Origin: an uncultured cyanobacterium
Lineage (GTDB): Bacteria; Cyanobacteriota; Cyanobacteriia; PCC-6307; Cyanobiaceae
NCBI GenBank assembly: GCA_903917565.1
Contig: CAIXBB010000018.1
Coordinates: 18,758-82,757, forward strand
Direction: 5' to 3'
DNA: 64,000 bases
Shown here: positions 16,299 to 27,497 of the stretch, piece after piece
Layout of the letters: each line of letters opens with the position of its first letter
Numbering within the stretch: the first letter of the stretch is position 1
Translations under genes and position numbers: made by a program
Notes under the pieces: model-generated
Database searches by the model: none
Told to the model about the DNA's origin: nothing
What the model saw: the letters and a program-made list of their open reading frames with translations, nothing else

Positions 16299-18302
16299 AT
16301 GACGCGCTTGCCCTGGGCCGTGTTGCTGCTGACGCTGCTGGGGGCCCGGTACCTGAGCTGGCGCCTCAGCGGGAGTCTCAACCTGGCCACCCCCCTGGCG
16401 GCCAGCTTGAGCCTGTTGACGCTGGTGGCCGAACTGGTGCTGCTGGCAGGCTTCTTCCTGCAGCTGTGGTTCACACTGCTGCCCGAGCGGCCCGCGCCTG
16501 CGGAGGCCCCGGTCCCGCTGCCGGCGCCGGCCGTCGATGTGCTCGTGCCCAGCTGCGGCGAACCGGCCGAACTGGTGGAGCGCTGCCTGCGGGGCTGCCT
16601 GGCGATGGACTACCCCGAGCTGACGGTCTGGCTGCTCGACGACGCTGGGCGGCCGGAGCTGGCGGCGCTCTGCGACCGCCTCGGCTGCCGCTATCTGGCT
16701 CGTGAGGATCACCACCATGCCAAGGCCGGTAATCTCAACCACGGCCTGCGCCATTGCCATGGCGAACTGGTGGCGGTGTTCGATGCCGATGTTGTGCCGC
16801 TGCGGCCGTTCCTGAGCCGCACGGTCGGGCTGTTCAGTGATCCCTCCGTGGGTTTCGTGCAGACCCCCCAGAGCTACATGAACGCCGATCCGGTGATGCG
16901 CAACCTGCGTCTGGAGCGCTGGCTGCTGCCGGATGAGGAAAGCTTCTACCGCTGGATCCAGCCCACCCGCCAGAACCTCAATGCGGTGGTCTGCGCCGGC
17001 ACCTCCTTCGTGATGCGGCGCGACGCCCTCGATCGGGTGGGTGACTTCGAAACGGCCACTCCGTCGGAGGATCTCGCCACCGGCATCCGGATCACCGCCG
17101 CGGGCTACCGCAACCACTACCTCTCGGACAAGCTGAGCGCCGGCCTGGCCCCGTTCACGGCGGCGGCCATGGCCCGGCAACGCTGCCGATGGGGCAGCGG
17201 TTCGCTGCAGACCCTGCGCACGGGCGCCAATCCGCTGCGGATCCCCGGGCTCAGCCCCCTGCAACGGCTGGCCTACAGCGAAGGCATCCTGCACTGGTTC
17301 GGTTTCCCGGCCCAGCTGGTGCTGCTCTGCACACCGCTCAGCCTGGGCCTGCTGGGCATCGCCCCGATCCTCATCGGCGGAGAGGCGCTGGTCACCGTCG
17401 CCCTGCCGTTCTTCCTCAGCCAGTTGCTGCTCACCCGCTGGCTGAGCGGCCACACCCGCGCGGCGATCCTGCCGGAGCTCTACCGCTGGATCTTCCTGCT
17501 GCCGATCTGCTCGGCCGTGATGTCCACGGCCCTGGGCCGGCCGCGCCGGTTCAAGGTCACCCCGAAGGCGGTGACCGGCCAGGGACCCACCGGCCCCGAT
17601 CCAGGACTGCTCCTGCCGTTACTGGTGCTGCTCGTGCTGCAGCTGCTGGCCCTTTGGAACCTGGCGCCGGGGCGGCTGCCGCTGCTGGCCGGCCAGGGGG
17701 CGGCGCTGCCGGTCTCGGCCGCCACCCTCTCAGTGGTGCTGGGCTGGAGCCTGGTCAACGGTCTGCTGCTGCTGCTGGCGATCCGGAGCTGCTGGGATCG
17801 GCCCCGGAGAGATGGGGTTCCCTGGTTCGCCCTGTCCCTGCCGCTCCGGCTGCACCACCAAGGGGGGATGGTGCCCGGACGCCTGCAGGCCGTCAGCGCC
17901 ACCGGCGCCGAACTCAGCCTGGAGAGCGAAGCTGATGCGCGGCTTCTGGAGGCGACCGACCCCCTCAGCCTTGAGGGTCTCCTTCCGGATCTGACGCTGC
18001 CCTTCGTGCCGATGGCCCGGCGCGCCGGTGCCATCGGCGGGGACTGGGGAGCGCTCACGCTGCTGCAGCGGGACCGTCTCGAGGCCATGCTCTACCGACG
18101 CGAGGGGCTCTGGCCCACCCTGCGGGCGCCCTTCGAGTTCCGCACCCTGCCGCTGGTGCTGCTGCGGACGCTGCAGCGGATCGGACCGGAGGCCTGGTTC
18201 CGCCGCAGCCTCATTCCCCAGCTTCCACCCCTCGGGGCGCTGCCGCTCCCCAGGCATGTAGACCCTCCAGCACGGGCAGGAGTGCCTGACCGCGTTCGGT
18301 GA
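16299..18302 (+). CDS. Cellulose-synthase-like family 2 glycosyltransferase (BcsA-like)
   Basis: Processive membrane glycosyltransferase of 667 residues from ATG 16299 (CAGGG upstream). Two N-terminal membrane segments precede the GT2 domain with LLDDAG, FDADV, a PSEDLATG acid and QRCRWGSG (the Q-x2-RW motif), then several more membrane helices and a C-terminal region resembling a degenerate PilZ domain. It probably polymerises a beta-glucan or related exopolysaccharide from a UDP-sugar. No BcsB or other Bcs subunits are adjacent, so the polymer is uncertain. Its 3' end overlaps the convergent HxlR gene by about 90 nt. Confidence 0.85.
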   Translation: MTRLPWAVLLLTLLGARYLSWRLSGSLNLATPLAASLSLLTLVAELVLLAGFFLQLWFTLLPERPAPAEAPVPLPAPAVDVLVPSCGEPAELVERCLRGCLAMDYPELTVWLLDDAGRPELAALCDRLGCRYLAREDHHHAKAGNLNHGLRHCHGELVAVFDADVVPLRPFLSRTVGLFSDPSVGFVQTPQSYMNADPVMRNLRLERWLLPDEESFYRWIQPTRQNLNAVVCAGTSFVMRRDALDRVGDFETATPSEDLATGIRITAAGYRNHYLSDKLSAGLAPFTAAAMARQRCRWGSGSLQTLRTGANPLRIPGLSPLQRLAYSEGILHWFGFPAQLVLLCTPLSLGLLGIAPILIGGEALVTVALPFFLSQLLLTRWLSGHTRAAILPELYRWIFLLPICSAVMSTALGRPRRFKVTPKAVTGQGPTGPDPGLLLPLLVLLVLQLLALWNLAPGRLPLLAGQGAALPVSAATLSVVLGWSLVNGLLLLLAIRSCWDRPRRDGVPWFALSLPLRLHHQGGMVPGRLQAVSATGAELSLESEADARLLEATDPLSLEGLLPDLTLPFVPMARRAGAIGGDWGALTLLQRDRLEAMLYRREGLWPTLRAPFEFRTLPLVLLRTLQRIGPEAWFRRSLIPQLPPLGALPLPRHVDPPARAGVPDRVR

Positions 18303-18603
18303 GTCCGTACTCCACCCGGAGAGGCACCGCGTTGAAGACCCGGCGACGCACCACGCCATCCGCCTCCAGTTCCCGCAGCTGGGCCGTGAGCACCTTGTGG
18401 CTCACCCCGACCAGGGATCGCTGCAAGGCCGAGAACCGGCGCACACCGCTGGTGAGCTCACGCAGGATCAACAGCTTCCAGCGTCCGCGCATCACCCGCA
18501 GGGCCAGCTCCGCCGGACAGGCCTGGGAGCCACCGCTGGCTTCGAGATCGTCGAGAAATGTCGTCACGGCTTGGTGGGTTACCGGCGGGTGCCCCAGGCA
18601 CAA
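18211..18603 (-). CDS. HxlR-family transcriptional regulator
   Basis: Winged-helix protein of the HxlR family (PF01638): CPAELALRVMRGRWKLLILR is the characteristic opening, followed by FSALQRSLVGVSHKVLTAQLRELE and a VEYGLTERG wing. A cysteine sits at the usual redox-active position before the first helix. The start is uncertain: TTG 18603 gives 130 residues, GTG 18567 gives 118. It is divergent from an OYE-FMN reductase-pirin group, a common arrangement for quinone- or electrophile-responsive HxlR regulators, which it probably controls. Confidence 0.87.
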   Translation of the reverse strand: MCLGHPPVTHQAVTTFLDDLEASGGSQACPAELALRVMRGRWKLLILRELTSGVRRFSALQRSLVGVSHKVLTAQLRELEADGVVRRRVFNAVPLRVEYGLTERGQALLPVLEGLHAWGAAAPRGVEAGE

Positions 18604-18713
18604 GTCGGTGCGTTCTTGTCAGGCACGGTGCGCGTCAGCCAGAGTCGCCCCATGACCCTATCAATCCCTTCCGGCCCAGGGCATCCCCGTTTCCCCCTGC
18701 CGGTCTCCGCACG

Positions 18714-19781
18714 ATGAGCGACCTGTTCACTCCCCTGATGGTGGGTCCGCTCCAGCTGCCCAACCGGGTGCTGATGGCCCCCCTCACCCGTGCCCGCGCC
18801 GAGCCTGGCCACGTCCCGGGCCCGCTGATGGCCACCTATTACCAGCAGCGGGCCAGCGCCGGCCTGCTGATCGCCGAGGCCACCATGGTGATGGAGGGCA
18901 ATTCGGCCTTCTGGCACGAACCTGGCATCCATTCGGCGGCCCAGGTGGAGGGCTGGCGGCTCACCACCGAAGCGGTTCACGCCGCCGGTGGGCGGATCGT
19001 GCTGCAGATCTGGCACGGCGGTCGGGCCTGCCACCCCCTGCTCAACGACGGACGGCAGCCGGTGGCGCCGAGCCCGATCGCCATCACCGGCGACGAGGTG
19101 CACACCCCCGAGGGGAAACAGCCCTACGTCGTCCCCCGGGAGCTGGCCGATGACGAACTGCCGGGGATCGTGACGGGGTTCCTTCTGGCAGCCAGGAACG
19201 CCACCGCCGCCGGCTTCGACGGGGTGGAGGTGCATGGTGCCAATGGCTATCTGCTCGATGAGTTCCTGCGGGACGGCAGCAACCGGCGCCGCGGTCCCTA
19301 CGGGGGACCGGTCGGGAACCGGGCCCGGCTGCTGCTGGAGGTGCTGGAGGCCGTTCAGACCGAATCACCCCTGGTGGGCCTGCGGATCTCTCCGCTGAAC
19401 AGCTACAACGCCATGGTGGACAGCGACCCCATCGGGCTGTCCTGCTGGCTGGCCGAGCGGTTGAATGCGACGGGGCTGGACTACCTGCACGTCATGCGGA
19501 GTGACTTCCTCGGCCAGCAGACGGGCGACGTGCTCACCCCGATCCGGGCAGGGTTCGGTGGGGTGCTGGTGGGCAACATGGGCTACACCGCCGAGGAAGC
19601 CGACGCCGCCATCGCCGCCGGCCGCCTCGATGCGGTGGCCTTCGGCAATGCCTTCCTGGCCAACCCCGACCTGCCCGAGAGGATCCGCCGCGGCGCGCCC
19701 CTGCAGGACCCCGATCCGGCCACCTATTACACCGCCGGTCCAGCCGGCTACACCGACTACCCCTTCCTGGAGGCCGCCTGA
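18714..19781 (+). CDS. Old yellow enzyme-family NADH:flavin oxidoreductase
   Basis: FMN-dependent TIM-barrel ene-reductase of 355 residues. Seen: LFTPLMVGPLQLPNRVLMAPLTR, QIWHGGR (FMN contact), GFDGVEVHGANGYLLDEFLRDGSN and YGGPVGNRARLLLEV, all hallmarks of the NemA/XenB branch. It reduces activated alkenes, quinones or nitro-compounds using NAD(P)H. The ATG at 18714 starts the conserved region. It leads a three-gene group with an FMN reductase (1 nt later) and a pirin, opposite the HxlR regulator. Confidence 0.92.
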   Translation: MSDLFTPLMVGPLQLPNRVLMAPLTRARAEPGHVPGPLMATYYQQRASAGLLIAEATMVMEGNSAFWHEPGIHSAAQVEGWRLTTEAVHAAGGRIVLQIWHGGRACHPLLNDGRQPVAPSPIAITGDEVHTPEGKQPYVVPRELADDELPGIVTGFLLAARNATAAGFDGVEVHGANGYLLDEFLRDGSNRRRGPYGGPVGNRARLLLEVLEAVQTESPLVGLRISPLNSYNAMVDSDPIGLSCWLAERLNATGLDYLHVMRSDFLGQQTGDVLTPIRAGFGGVLVGNMGYTAEEADAAIAAGRLDAVAFGNAFLANPDLPERIRRGAPLQDPDPATYYTAGPAGYTDYPFLEAA

Positions 19782-19782
19782 G

Positions 19783-20301
19783 ATGCCCCCCGATCTTCTG
19801 GTGCTCAGCGCCAGCAACGGCGAGAACCTGACACTCTCGGAACGGTTTGCCGCCGCCGGCCGCGCCCGAGGCATGGAGGCCGAGGTGCTCGACCTGACGG
19901 CCCTTTCCCTGCCGCTCTACAACCCCCGCAGCCACGCCGAAACCGGCCTTCCCGCCGACGTGGGGCCCCTCAGCTTGAAGCTCGCGGCCGCCCCCCGCTG
20001 GGTGATCTGCGCCCCCGAGTACAACGGCTCGCTCCCTCCGGTGCTGACCAGTGCCATCGCCTGGCTTTCGGTCCAGGGGGAAGGGTTCCGGACCCTGTTC
20101 AATGGCCGGCCGATCGCGATCGCCACCCATTCCGGAGGCCCCGGGGTGGAGGTGCTGGCCGTGCTGCGCATCCAGCTGGCCCACCTCGGTGCCCATGTGG
20201 TCGGTCGCCAGCTCTCCTGCAGCCGCCAGAACCCCGCCAAGGACAGCAGCATTGACGACATCGTGCACCGCCTCCAGCGGATGGAACCATTCCAACCCTG
20301 A
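19783..20301 (+). CDS. NADPH-dependent FMN reductase
   Basis: Flavodoxin-like protein of 172 residues with LVLSASNGENLTLSERFAAA (phosphate-binding loop of FMN) and ICAPEYNGSLPPVLTSAIAW, the EYNGSxP signature of the ArsH/azoreductase-like NADPH-FMN reductase family. It supplies reduced flavin or reduces quinones and azo-compounds. The start is one base after the OYE stop, so the two are translationally coupled. Confidence 0.9.
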   Translation: MPPDLLVLSASNGENLTLSERFAAAGRARGMEAEVLDLTALSLPLYNPRSHAETGLPADVGPLSLKLAAAPRWVICAPEYNGSLPPVLTSAIAWLSVQGEGFRTLFNGRPIAIATHSGGPGVEVLAVLRIQLAHLGAHVVGRQLSCSRQNPAKDSSIDDIVHRLQRMEPFQP

Positions 20302-20314
20302 CGACCCTCACCCC

Positions 20315-21007
20315 ATGACCCTTGTCTTCCGACCTGCCGGAGAGCGGTTCCACAGCCAGCTCGACTGGTTGGACAGCTGGCACAGCTTCTCCTTTTCCCA
20401 CCATCACGACCCGGCCTGGATGGGCTTCGGGCCGCTGCGGGTGATCAACGACGACACGATCGCCGCGGGCCGCGGCTTCGGCATGCATCCGCACCGTGAC
20501 ATGGAAATCGTCACGGTGATGGTGGACGGCCAGCTCAACCATCGCGACTCCATGGGCCACAGCGAGGTGCTGCGGGCCGGAGAGGTGCAGGCGATGAGCG
20601 CCGGCACCGGGGTGGTGCACAGCGAGATGAACCAAGGCGAGAGCGCCTGCCGTCTGCTGCAGATCTGGATCGAACCGAGCCGCGAGGGCCATGCCCCCTC
20701 CTATCGCCAGGAGCCGTTCCAGCTCCGCCCCGGCTGGACGCCACTGCTGGATCCGGAAGGACGGCAGGGGGCCCTGGCCATCAACCGGGAGGTGCGCCTG
20801 TGGCGGGCACGACCCGCCGCGGGGGAGCGGCTGGAGCTGGCCATCGCCCCTGGGGCCACAGGCTGGCTGCAGGTGATCGATGGCCAGGGGACAGCCTTCG
20901 GCCGGCCGCTGCAACGGGGTGACGGTCTCGGTTTCCCTGCGGCCCCCCCGGACAACTTCAAGGCAGGAGACGACGGGTCGGATCTGCTGCTGTTCGAGCT
21001 GCGCTGA
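20315..21007 (+). CDS. Pirin-family protein (probable quercetinase-type cupin)
   Basis: 230 residues, bicupin. The metal-binding pattern GMHPHRDMEIVTVMVDG and HSEMN (two His, one His/Glu set) matches YhhW-type pirins, and the N-terminus FHSQLDWLDSWHSFSFSHHHDP is characteristic. Pirins of this group are linked to redox stress and can show quercetin 2,3-dioxygenase activity. Third gene of the HxlR-associated group, 13 nt after the FMN reductase. Confidence 0.9.
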   Translation: MTLVFRPAGERFHSQLDWLDSWHSFSFSHHHDPAWMGFGPLRVINDDTIAAGRGFGMHPHRDMEIVTVMVDGQLNHRDSMGHSEVLRAGEVQAMSAGTGVVHSEMNQGESACRLLQIWIEPSREGHAPSYRQEPFQLRPGWTPLLDPEGRQGALAINREVRLWRARPAAGERLELAIAPGATGWLQVIDGQGTAFGRPLQRGDGLGFPAAPPDNFKAGDDGSDLLLFELR

Positions 21008-21076
21008 GCGGAGCTGGGGGCGCTGGCGGCGCCCAACCTCGCCACGGCTTCAGGATGGGGGGAACAGTCGGATTCC

Positions 21077-21442
21077 ATGGCCCGTTTCCTGCTCCTCTTC
21101 AGGCCCCGTCTGCCGCTGGCTCCCCCGGAGGTGATCGCTCGGCTCGATCCCCTGCTGCTCCGGTTCCACTCCGATGTGGAGCATCGCTCGCCCGCCCACC
21201 TCAGCGCCATGGTCCGGGGGGAGCACGATCAGCTGCGGCCGCAGCTGATCGCTGATGTGCAGGCCAAGGCGGATGGTCCCGTGCTGGAGCTGGTGCTGAT
21301 GAGCCGGGAGGCCATGGGGGCTGGCGCCCCCCACACCAGGCAGCTGTTTGAGAACCTGGTGGCGATCGCGGCCCAGGTCATGCCGGACCTTGACCTGGTG
21401 TTTCGATCCGACCGGGACGGCGCCCTGCCCGACCGCAACTGA
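21077..21442 (+). CDS. Hypothetical protein, 121 aa
   Basis: Compact soluble protein, starting MARFLLLFRPRLPLAPPEVI, with a VLELVLMSREAMG strand-helix in the middle. No family recognised and no signal peptide. It lies 69 nt after pirin and 4 nt before a small membrane protein gene, probably co-transcribed with the latter. Confidence 0.6.
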   Translation: MARFLLLFRPRLPLAPPEVIARLDPLLLRFHSDVEHRSPAHLSAMVRGEHDQLRPQLIADVQAKADGPVLELVLMSREAMGAGAPHTRQLFENLVAIAAQVMPDLDLVFRSDRDGALPDRN

Positions 21443-21446
21443 GACA

Positions 21447-21884
21447 ATGGCCGCGATGCAGACGCTCTCGACGACCTCTGCCGCCCTTGCGGACCTGCAG
21501 CCACCGCGCGGCTATCGCGTGCTGGCCTGGCTCGGACTCGTGGCCAACGTGCTGGCCCTGCCGCTGGGCCTGGCGGCGATCCTTCTCTCCAGCGTCTGGC
21601 GGACGGCCAACATCACCGTCTACACCAGTGCCGTGCTGCCCGCCGTCGCCCTGGGGGTGGTGGCCTGCATCGCCCTGCTGAAGTGGCGTCTCTGGGGCCA
21701 GGTGCTGGCGATCGTGGCGCTGTCGCTCGACCTGGCGATCGAGATGGCCTACGGCATCGTGCGCATGGCGGTGGTGGGCGAGGAGCGCCTCCTGCTGGCG
21801 GCGGGCGCCCCCCTGGCCTGGGGGCTCACCCTGGCGGCGCTGGTGTTCTGGTGCCGGCCGGCGATCCGCTCCTACCTGCGCTGA
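21447..21884 (+). CDS. Small four-helix membrane protein
   Basis: 145 residues from ATG 21447, with four clear hydrophobic segments (LAWLGLVANVLALPLGLAAI; VLPAVALGVVACIALL; VLAIVALSLDLAIEMAYGIV; LAWGLTLAALVFW) and short loops. I recognise no domain. The preceding small gene ends 4 nt upstream, suggesting a two-gene unit. Confidence 0.65.
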   Translation: MAAMQTLSTTSAALADLQPPRGYRVLAWLGLVANVLALPLGLAAILLSSVWRTANITVYTSAVLPAVALGVVACIALLKWRLWGQVLAIVALSLDLAIEMAYGIVRMAVVGEERLLLAAGAPLAWGLTLAALVFWCRPAIRSYLR

Positions 21885-21990
21885 GTCGCACAGGGGGGAG
21901 CCGGTCAACCTGGCGTTCTGTATCAACGGCTCCACCGATGGCCCCCTGCACAAGGATTGGATACCTCCCAGCCGACCCAAGCTGTTTCCA

Positions 21991-24159
<2,169 letters not shown>

Positions 24160-24180
24160 GCGTCCCCAACCGCCGCAACG

Positions 24181-24211
24181 GAGAGGGCCCCTCAAGGGCC
24201 TTCTTTTTTTT
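24181..24211 (+). terminator. Rho-independent terminator of glnN
   Basis: Stem AGGGCC/GGGCCT with loop CCTCAA followed by a run of eight T residues, about 22 nt after the glnN stop. Confidence 0.9.
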
Positions 24212-24299
24212 GGGCCGCATGGGAGGTCGACCGCACGATCTGCACGCTTGGTTCCCTTCGGCACAGTCGCCCCGTGACCGGAGGTGCTGGAGTCGTTGG

Positions 24300-24566
24300 A
24301 TGAGTCTTCCTGCCGACCAGCTCCCCGCCGCCGAGGGATCCCCCGAACTCCGGGACCTCGAAGATCACTACGGCTCCTACTGCCGGGCCATGGGGATGCT
24401 GGTTCGGGAAGGGAAGAGCCTCAAGAACGTGCAGGGGACCGTGTGCTGGCAGCAGCTGGCCCGCCTGCACGACTGCCGCCCGGCCCGCTACCAGGAACCC
24501 GATGCCCTCTACCTGAAGCTGTGCCGGGAGGGCAGGAGCGGCGGGGCAGCGGCGTCCAAGCGCTGA
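24300..24566 (+). CDS. Conserved small protein, paralogue of 3241-3519
   Basis: 88 residues from ATG 24300. Shares with 3241-3519 the YGSYCRA / YSMYCKA block, LVREGKSLKNVQGTVCW, LARLHDCRPARY and EPDALYLKL. The cysteines of YC, VCW and LH-x-C are kept in both. It follows glnN, as its paralogue precedes the guanidine operon, so both copies neighbour nitrogen genes. Unknown family to me; a role as a small regulatory or adaptor protein in nitrogen metabolism is speculative. Confidence 0.72.
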   Translation: MSLPADQLPAAEGSPELRDLEDHYGSYCRAMGMLVREGKSLKNVQGTVCWQQLARLHDCRPARYQEPDALYLKLCREGRSGGAAASKR

Positions 24567-24642
24567 AGTCGAAGGGCGGAGAGGGGGACTCTTCTCCGGA
24601 TTCGGTCACATCGGCCACTGACAGGCACCCCTGGAGCGAACG

Positions 24643-25095
24643 ATGACAGGTGTTCCCCTGCTGTCGACGTTGTTCATGGACGCACCTACGGCCTTCGCCG
24701 CGGTCGCTCTCGCCGCCGTCTCCTGGGATGGGGCTCTCACCATGGCGGGCACACGGGCCCTGCGCCACGCCCTCGATTACCGCGCCCCCTTCAAGGGACG
24801 CAGTGACAAGGACATGATCACCCTGATGGACACCCTGCTTCAGGGCCTGCGGGCCAAGGGATCGATCGGGCTGATGGAGGAAGCCGCCGCGGTGCTGGAT
24901 GACCGCCAGCGGCACACTGCCTACGCAGTGGCGGCGGAGATCATGCGCTCCGACGGCCCCCTGCAGGACCAGGAGCAGAAGATCCTCGCCGATCTGGCCA
25001 CCACCCTGCGCCTGGATACCGAGGAAACCAACAAGGTCCTGGAGGTGATGGACGTCCTCCATGCCAGCATCCTGGAGCCCGCCGTGAGCGCATGA
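24643..25095 (+). CDS. TerB-like helical protein
   Basis: 150-residue all-helical protein resembling the tellurite-resistance TerB / DUF533-like fold: acid-rich pairs such as IMRSDGPLQDQEQKILADLA are typical of TerB metal-binding helices. A diverged relative of similar size occurs at 36169-36615. Its last 4 nt overlap the FAD monooxygenase start (ATGA), so the two are coupled. Role unknown. Confidence 0.7.
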   Translation: MTGVPLLSTLFMDAPTAFAAVALAAVSWDGALTMAGTRALRHALDYRAPFKGRSDKDMITLMDTLLQGLRAKGSIGLMEEAAAVLDDRQRHTAYAVAAEIMRSDGPLQDQEQKILADLATTLRLDTEETNKVLEVMDVLHASILEPAVSA

Positions 25096-26252
25096 GTTCC
25101 GCCCCCACCGGCCTTCGCATCGCCGTGGTGGGGGCCGGCAGCGCCGGCCTGCTGCTCGCCTTGATCCTGCAGCGCCAGGGCCACAGGGTCTCCCTGTTCG
25201 AGCGCTCCCCGCAGCTGCGCACCGAGGGCTGTGGCATTTTGCTGGTGAAGAGTGGCGTCGAGGCGGTGGCGGCGGCCGCCATTCCAGGTCTGCTCGACGA
25301 CCTCCTGGCAGGAGGCCATCCCGTGCAGCGGTTCGTGTTCCGCAACCTCAGGGGTGATCTGATCGAAGCCAGCCCGGCCGAACGCGAGGCCGGGGAGCTG
25401 CCGTCGCTGCTGATTCACCGCCGCGCCATCCTCGACGCCCTCTGGGGCCATCTCGATCCCGCCTGCTTCCATGGCGGTCGTTCGCTTGTCAGCTGGAACC
25501 AGGGCAAGGAGAGAGTCGAGGCGCAGTTCGCCGATGGCCCGCCATGGAGTGGTGATCTGCTGATCGGGGCCGACGGAATCTTCTCCAAGGTGGCCTCCCT
25601 GCTGTGCCCCGACCGGCGGTTGCAGTACCTGGGGGATCGGGTCTGGCGAGGGGTGGTGACGGATGAGACGTTCTGCGCCGGCGGGGATTTCTTCGTCTAT
25701 GCCCGCGGCCGGGGCATCTATGCCAACTTCTTCGATCTGGGCCCCGACGGGGAGGGCAAAGGGCGCACCCACTGGGGCTTCTTCCAGGAGGAGGAGCTCC
25801 CCGACGACCGCGCGACCCGGCAGAGGCTGCTGGAGGAGGGGGTGCCGGCCGCAGCTCTGGCCAAGCTTCCCGCCGATGCGGCCGCGATCATCAGCGCCAC
25901 GGCACCGGCAGGGGTGGTGGCGAACTGGTCGTTCGACATCGATCCCCTGCCGGCGCTCGTTGAAGGGCGGGTGGCCCTGATCGGCGACGCCGCCCATGCC
26001 ATGAGCTCCTCCCAGGCCAGGGGGATGACCGCGGGACTGGAGGATGCGGTGGCCCTGGCCTTTCGGCTCGCGCCCGGCGCCTCCGCCACCCCCGTGCTCG
26101 CCCTGCAGGGCTACCAGGAGGAAAGGCTGCCGGTGGTGCACCGCTACCAGGAGCGCAGTCGCCAGGTCAGCCGACGTACGGGACGGAAACGCCCCCCCAC
26201 CCGCGGATCCGCCGGGGCCCACCCACCGGAGCAACACCGAAAGATGTTGTGA
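25092..26252 (+). CDS. FAD-dependent monooxygenase (p-hydroxybenzoate hydroxylase fold)
   Basis: 386 residues. GxGxxG dinucleotide motif VVGAGSAGLLLALILQRQG, the middle DG motif LLIGADGIFSKV and the FAD-ribose motif VALIGDAAHAMSSSQARGMT are all present. Group A flavoprotein monooxygenases hydroxylate aromatic or polyene compounds with NAD(P)H; relatives also act in carotenoid or quinone chemistry. Substrate not assignable. The C-terminal ~35 residues are Arg/Pro-rich and low-complexity. Coupled to the TerB-like gene upstream. Confidence 0.87.
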   Translation: MSSAPTGLRIAVVGAGSAGLLLALILQRQGHRVSLFERSPQLRTEGCGILLVKSGVEAVAAAAIPGLLDDLLAGGHPVQRFVFRNLRGDLIEASPAEREAGELPSLLIHRRAILDALWGHLDPACFHGGRSLVSWNQGKERVEAQFADGPPWSGDLLIGADGIFSKVASLLCPDRRLQYLGDRVWRGVVTDETFCAGGDFFVYARGRGIYANFFDLGPDGEGKGRTHWGFFQEEELPDDRATRQRLLEEGVPAAALAKLPADAAAIISATAPAGVVANWSFDIDPLPALVEGRVALIGDAAHAMSSSQARGMTAGLEDAVALAFRLAPGASATPVLALQGYQEERLPVVHRYQERSRQVSRRTGRKRPPTRGSAGAHPPEQHRKML

Positions 26253-26312
26253 AGGTGACAGTTCAGATCTGGCACAGGGGGCAGAATACAAGTCCCCTAA
26301 ACGAGGCAAGAC

Positions 26313-26564
26313 GTGACGATCTCCTTACCTCAATCCCGCCTGCGCACCAACTCCAAGACCTGCCGCACCTACCGGCTTGTGGATCAGCAGGGTGATCCGC
26401 ATCCCATCCTCGACGATCTCTATGAGTCGCTGGATGCCGCCTGGACGGAGGCGCTCCACTGGTGGCAGGAGGAGTTCGGCCCCGTGCAGGGACCGGTGGG
26501 CATCGGGGTGGAGGTCAGCACCCTGAGCGGCGAATGGCGCACCCTGCGCTATCCCGGCACCTGA
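26313..26564 (+). CDS. Small hypothetical protein (83 aa)
   Basis: GTG start with AGGCA 4 nt upstream. The 83-residue protein has TYRLVDQQGDPHPILDDLY, a helix WTEALHWWQEEFG and a terminal strand LSGEWRTLRYPGT. It looks like a compact alpha/beta cyanobacterial protein; I cannot name the family. Confidence 0.6.
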   Translation: MTISLPQSRLRTNSKTCRTYRLVDQQGDPHPILDDLYESLDAAWTEALHWWQEEFGPVQGPVGIGVEVSTLSGEWRTLRYPGT

Positions 26565-26569
26565 GGGCC

Positions 26570-26848
26570 TCAGGCCACCGTCACCCCTTTCCAGAAGGCG
26601 ACCCGGCCACGGATGTTGCTGGCCGCTTGCTTCGGCTCCGGGTAGTACCAGATGGCATTGGCATTCTCCTTGCCGTCCACCACCAGGTCGTAGTAGTGGG
26701 CTTCTCCCTTCCAGCCGCAGAACGAGCGATGGCTTGAGGGCCGGATGCAGGCTTCATCCATTGACTCCGCCGGAAAGTAGGCATTCCCTTCCACCGTCAC
26801 GATGTCGTCGCTGCTGGCGATCACCTTTCCGTTCCAGCTGGCCTTCAT
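26570..26848 (-). CDS. DUF427 domain protein
   Basis: 92 residues from ATG 26848. Pattern KASWNGKVIASSDDIVTVEGNAYFPAE, then SFCGWKGEAHYYDLVVDG and AIWYYPEPK, matches DUF427 (PF04248), a small beta-rich domain of unknown function found widely in bacteria. Convergent with 26313-26564 (5 nt between stops); the DUF2808 gene lies 47 nt upstream on the same strand. Confidence 0.9.
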   Translation of the reverse strand: MKASWNGKVIASSDDIVTVEGNAYFPAESMDEACIRPSSHRSFCGWKGEAHYYDLVVDGKENANAIWYYPEPKQAASNIRGRVAFWKGVTVA

Positions 26849-26895
26849 CGTTGACTCCAATCGAAGTGGCGCCATTCTGGCGCCCTCCGATCGGC

Positions 26896-27471
26896 TCACC
26901 ACCCGGTGGGCTGGTAGATCCGCAGGGTTCCCACCCCCACGGGGCTGGTCACTGGGTTGGGGCCGGCGGGGATCGCCGTCACCTGGAACAGGTAGCTGTC
27001 GGCCTGGATCGGGTTCACCCAGGGCCGCAGGGACACGGTGACGGTCGCGCCGGGGGGAACAGGCTCGGGGAAGGTGAGGGTGAAGCGCCGGGCGGCCGCT
27101 TCGAAGCTGGCCTGCACCGGAATCTGCCGCCCCTCGCGGCGGGGCACGCCCAGGAAGGCCCGGGTCCGCTCGACAGCGAAGGGGAACTGCCAGTCGGCTC
27201 CCCGGATCTGCTGAATGGTCATGCCGCCGAGGGAGGCGCCCGCCTGCTCATCGAGGCTGAGGGTGAAGAAGTACTCCGCCGGGGATTGACCCACGTCCGT
27301 GGTGTAGCTGGTGAGGGACACCTTCCAGGGGGCCCGCAAAAACTGGGTGCTCCCGCCCAGCTCCAGGGCATGGGCGCCGGGTTGCATGGTGGCGAGCAGG
27401 AGCGGGAGGGCCGCCAGGGGCAGGAGTCCGGCGTCCCCCCCTTGGGTCCTGCTCCACAAAGGACGTGCCAT
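26896..27471 (-). CDS. DUF2808 exported protein
   Basis: 191 residues from ATG 27471, with an N-terminal signal-like segment (LLPLAALPLLLATMQPGAHA) followed by the cyanobacterial DUF2808 pattern: YFFTLSLDEQAG, GGMTIQQIRG, VPPGATVTVSLRPWVNP and a terminal GVGTLRIYQPTG. Proteins of this group are periplasmic or outer-membrane-associated, with no known function. Longer starts to 27483 are possible. Confidence 0.82.
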   Translation of the reverse strand: MARPLWSRTQGGDAGLLPLAALPLLLATMQPGAHALELGGSTQFLRAPWKVSLTSYTTDVGQSPAEYFFTLSLDEQAGASLGGMTIQQIRGADWQFPFAVERTRAFLGVPRREGRQIPVQASFEAAARRFTLTFPEPVPPGATVTVSLRPWVNPIQADSYLFQVTAIPAGPNPVTSPVGVGTLRIYQPTGW

Positions 27472-27497
27472 GGCCACTCCCACCTATGTCACCGACG

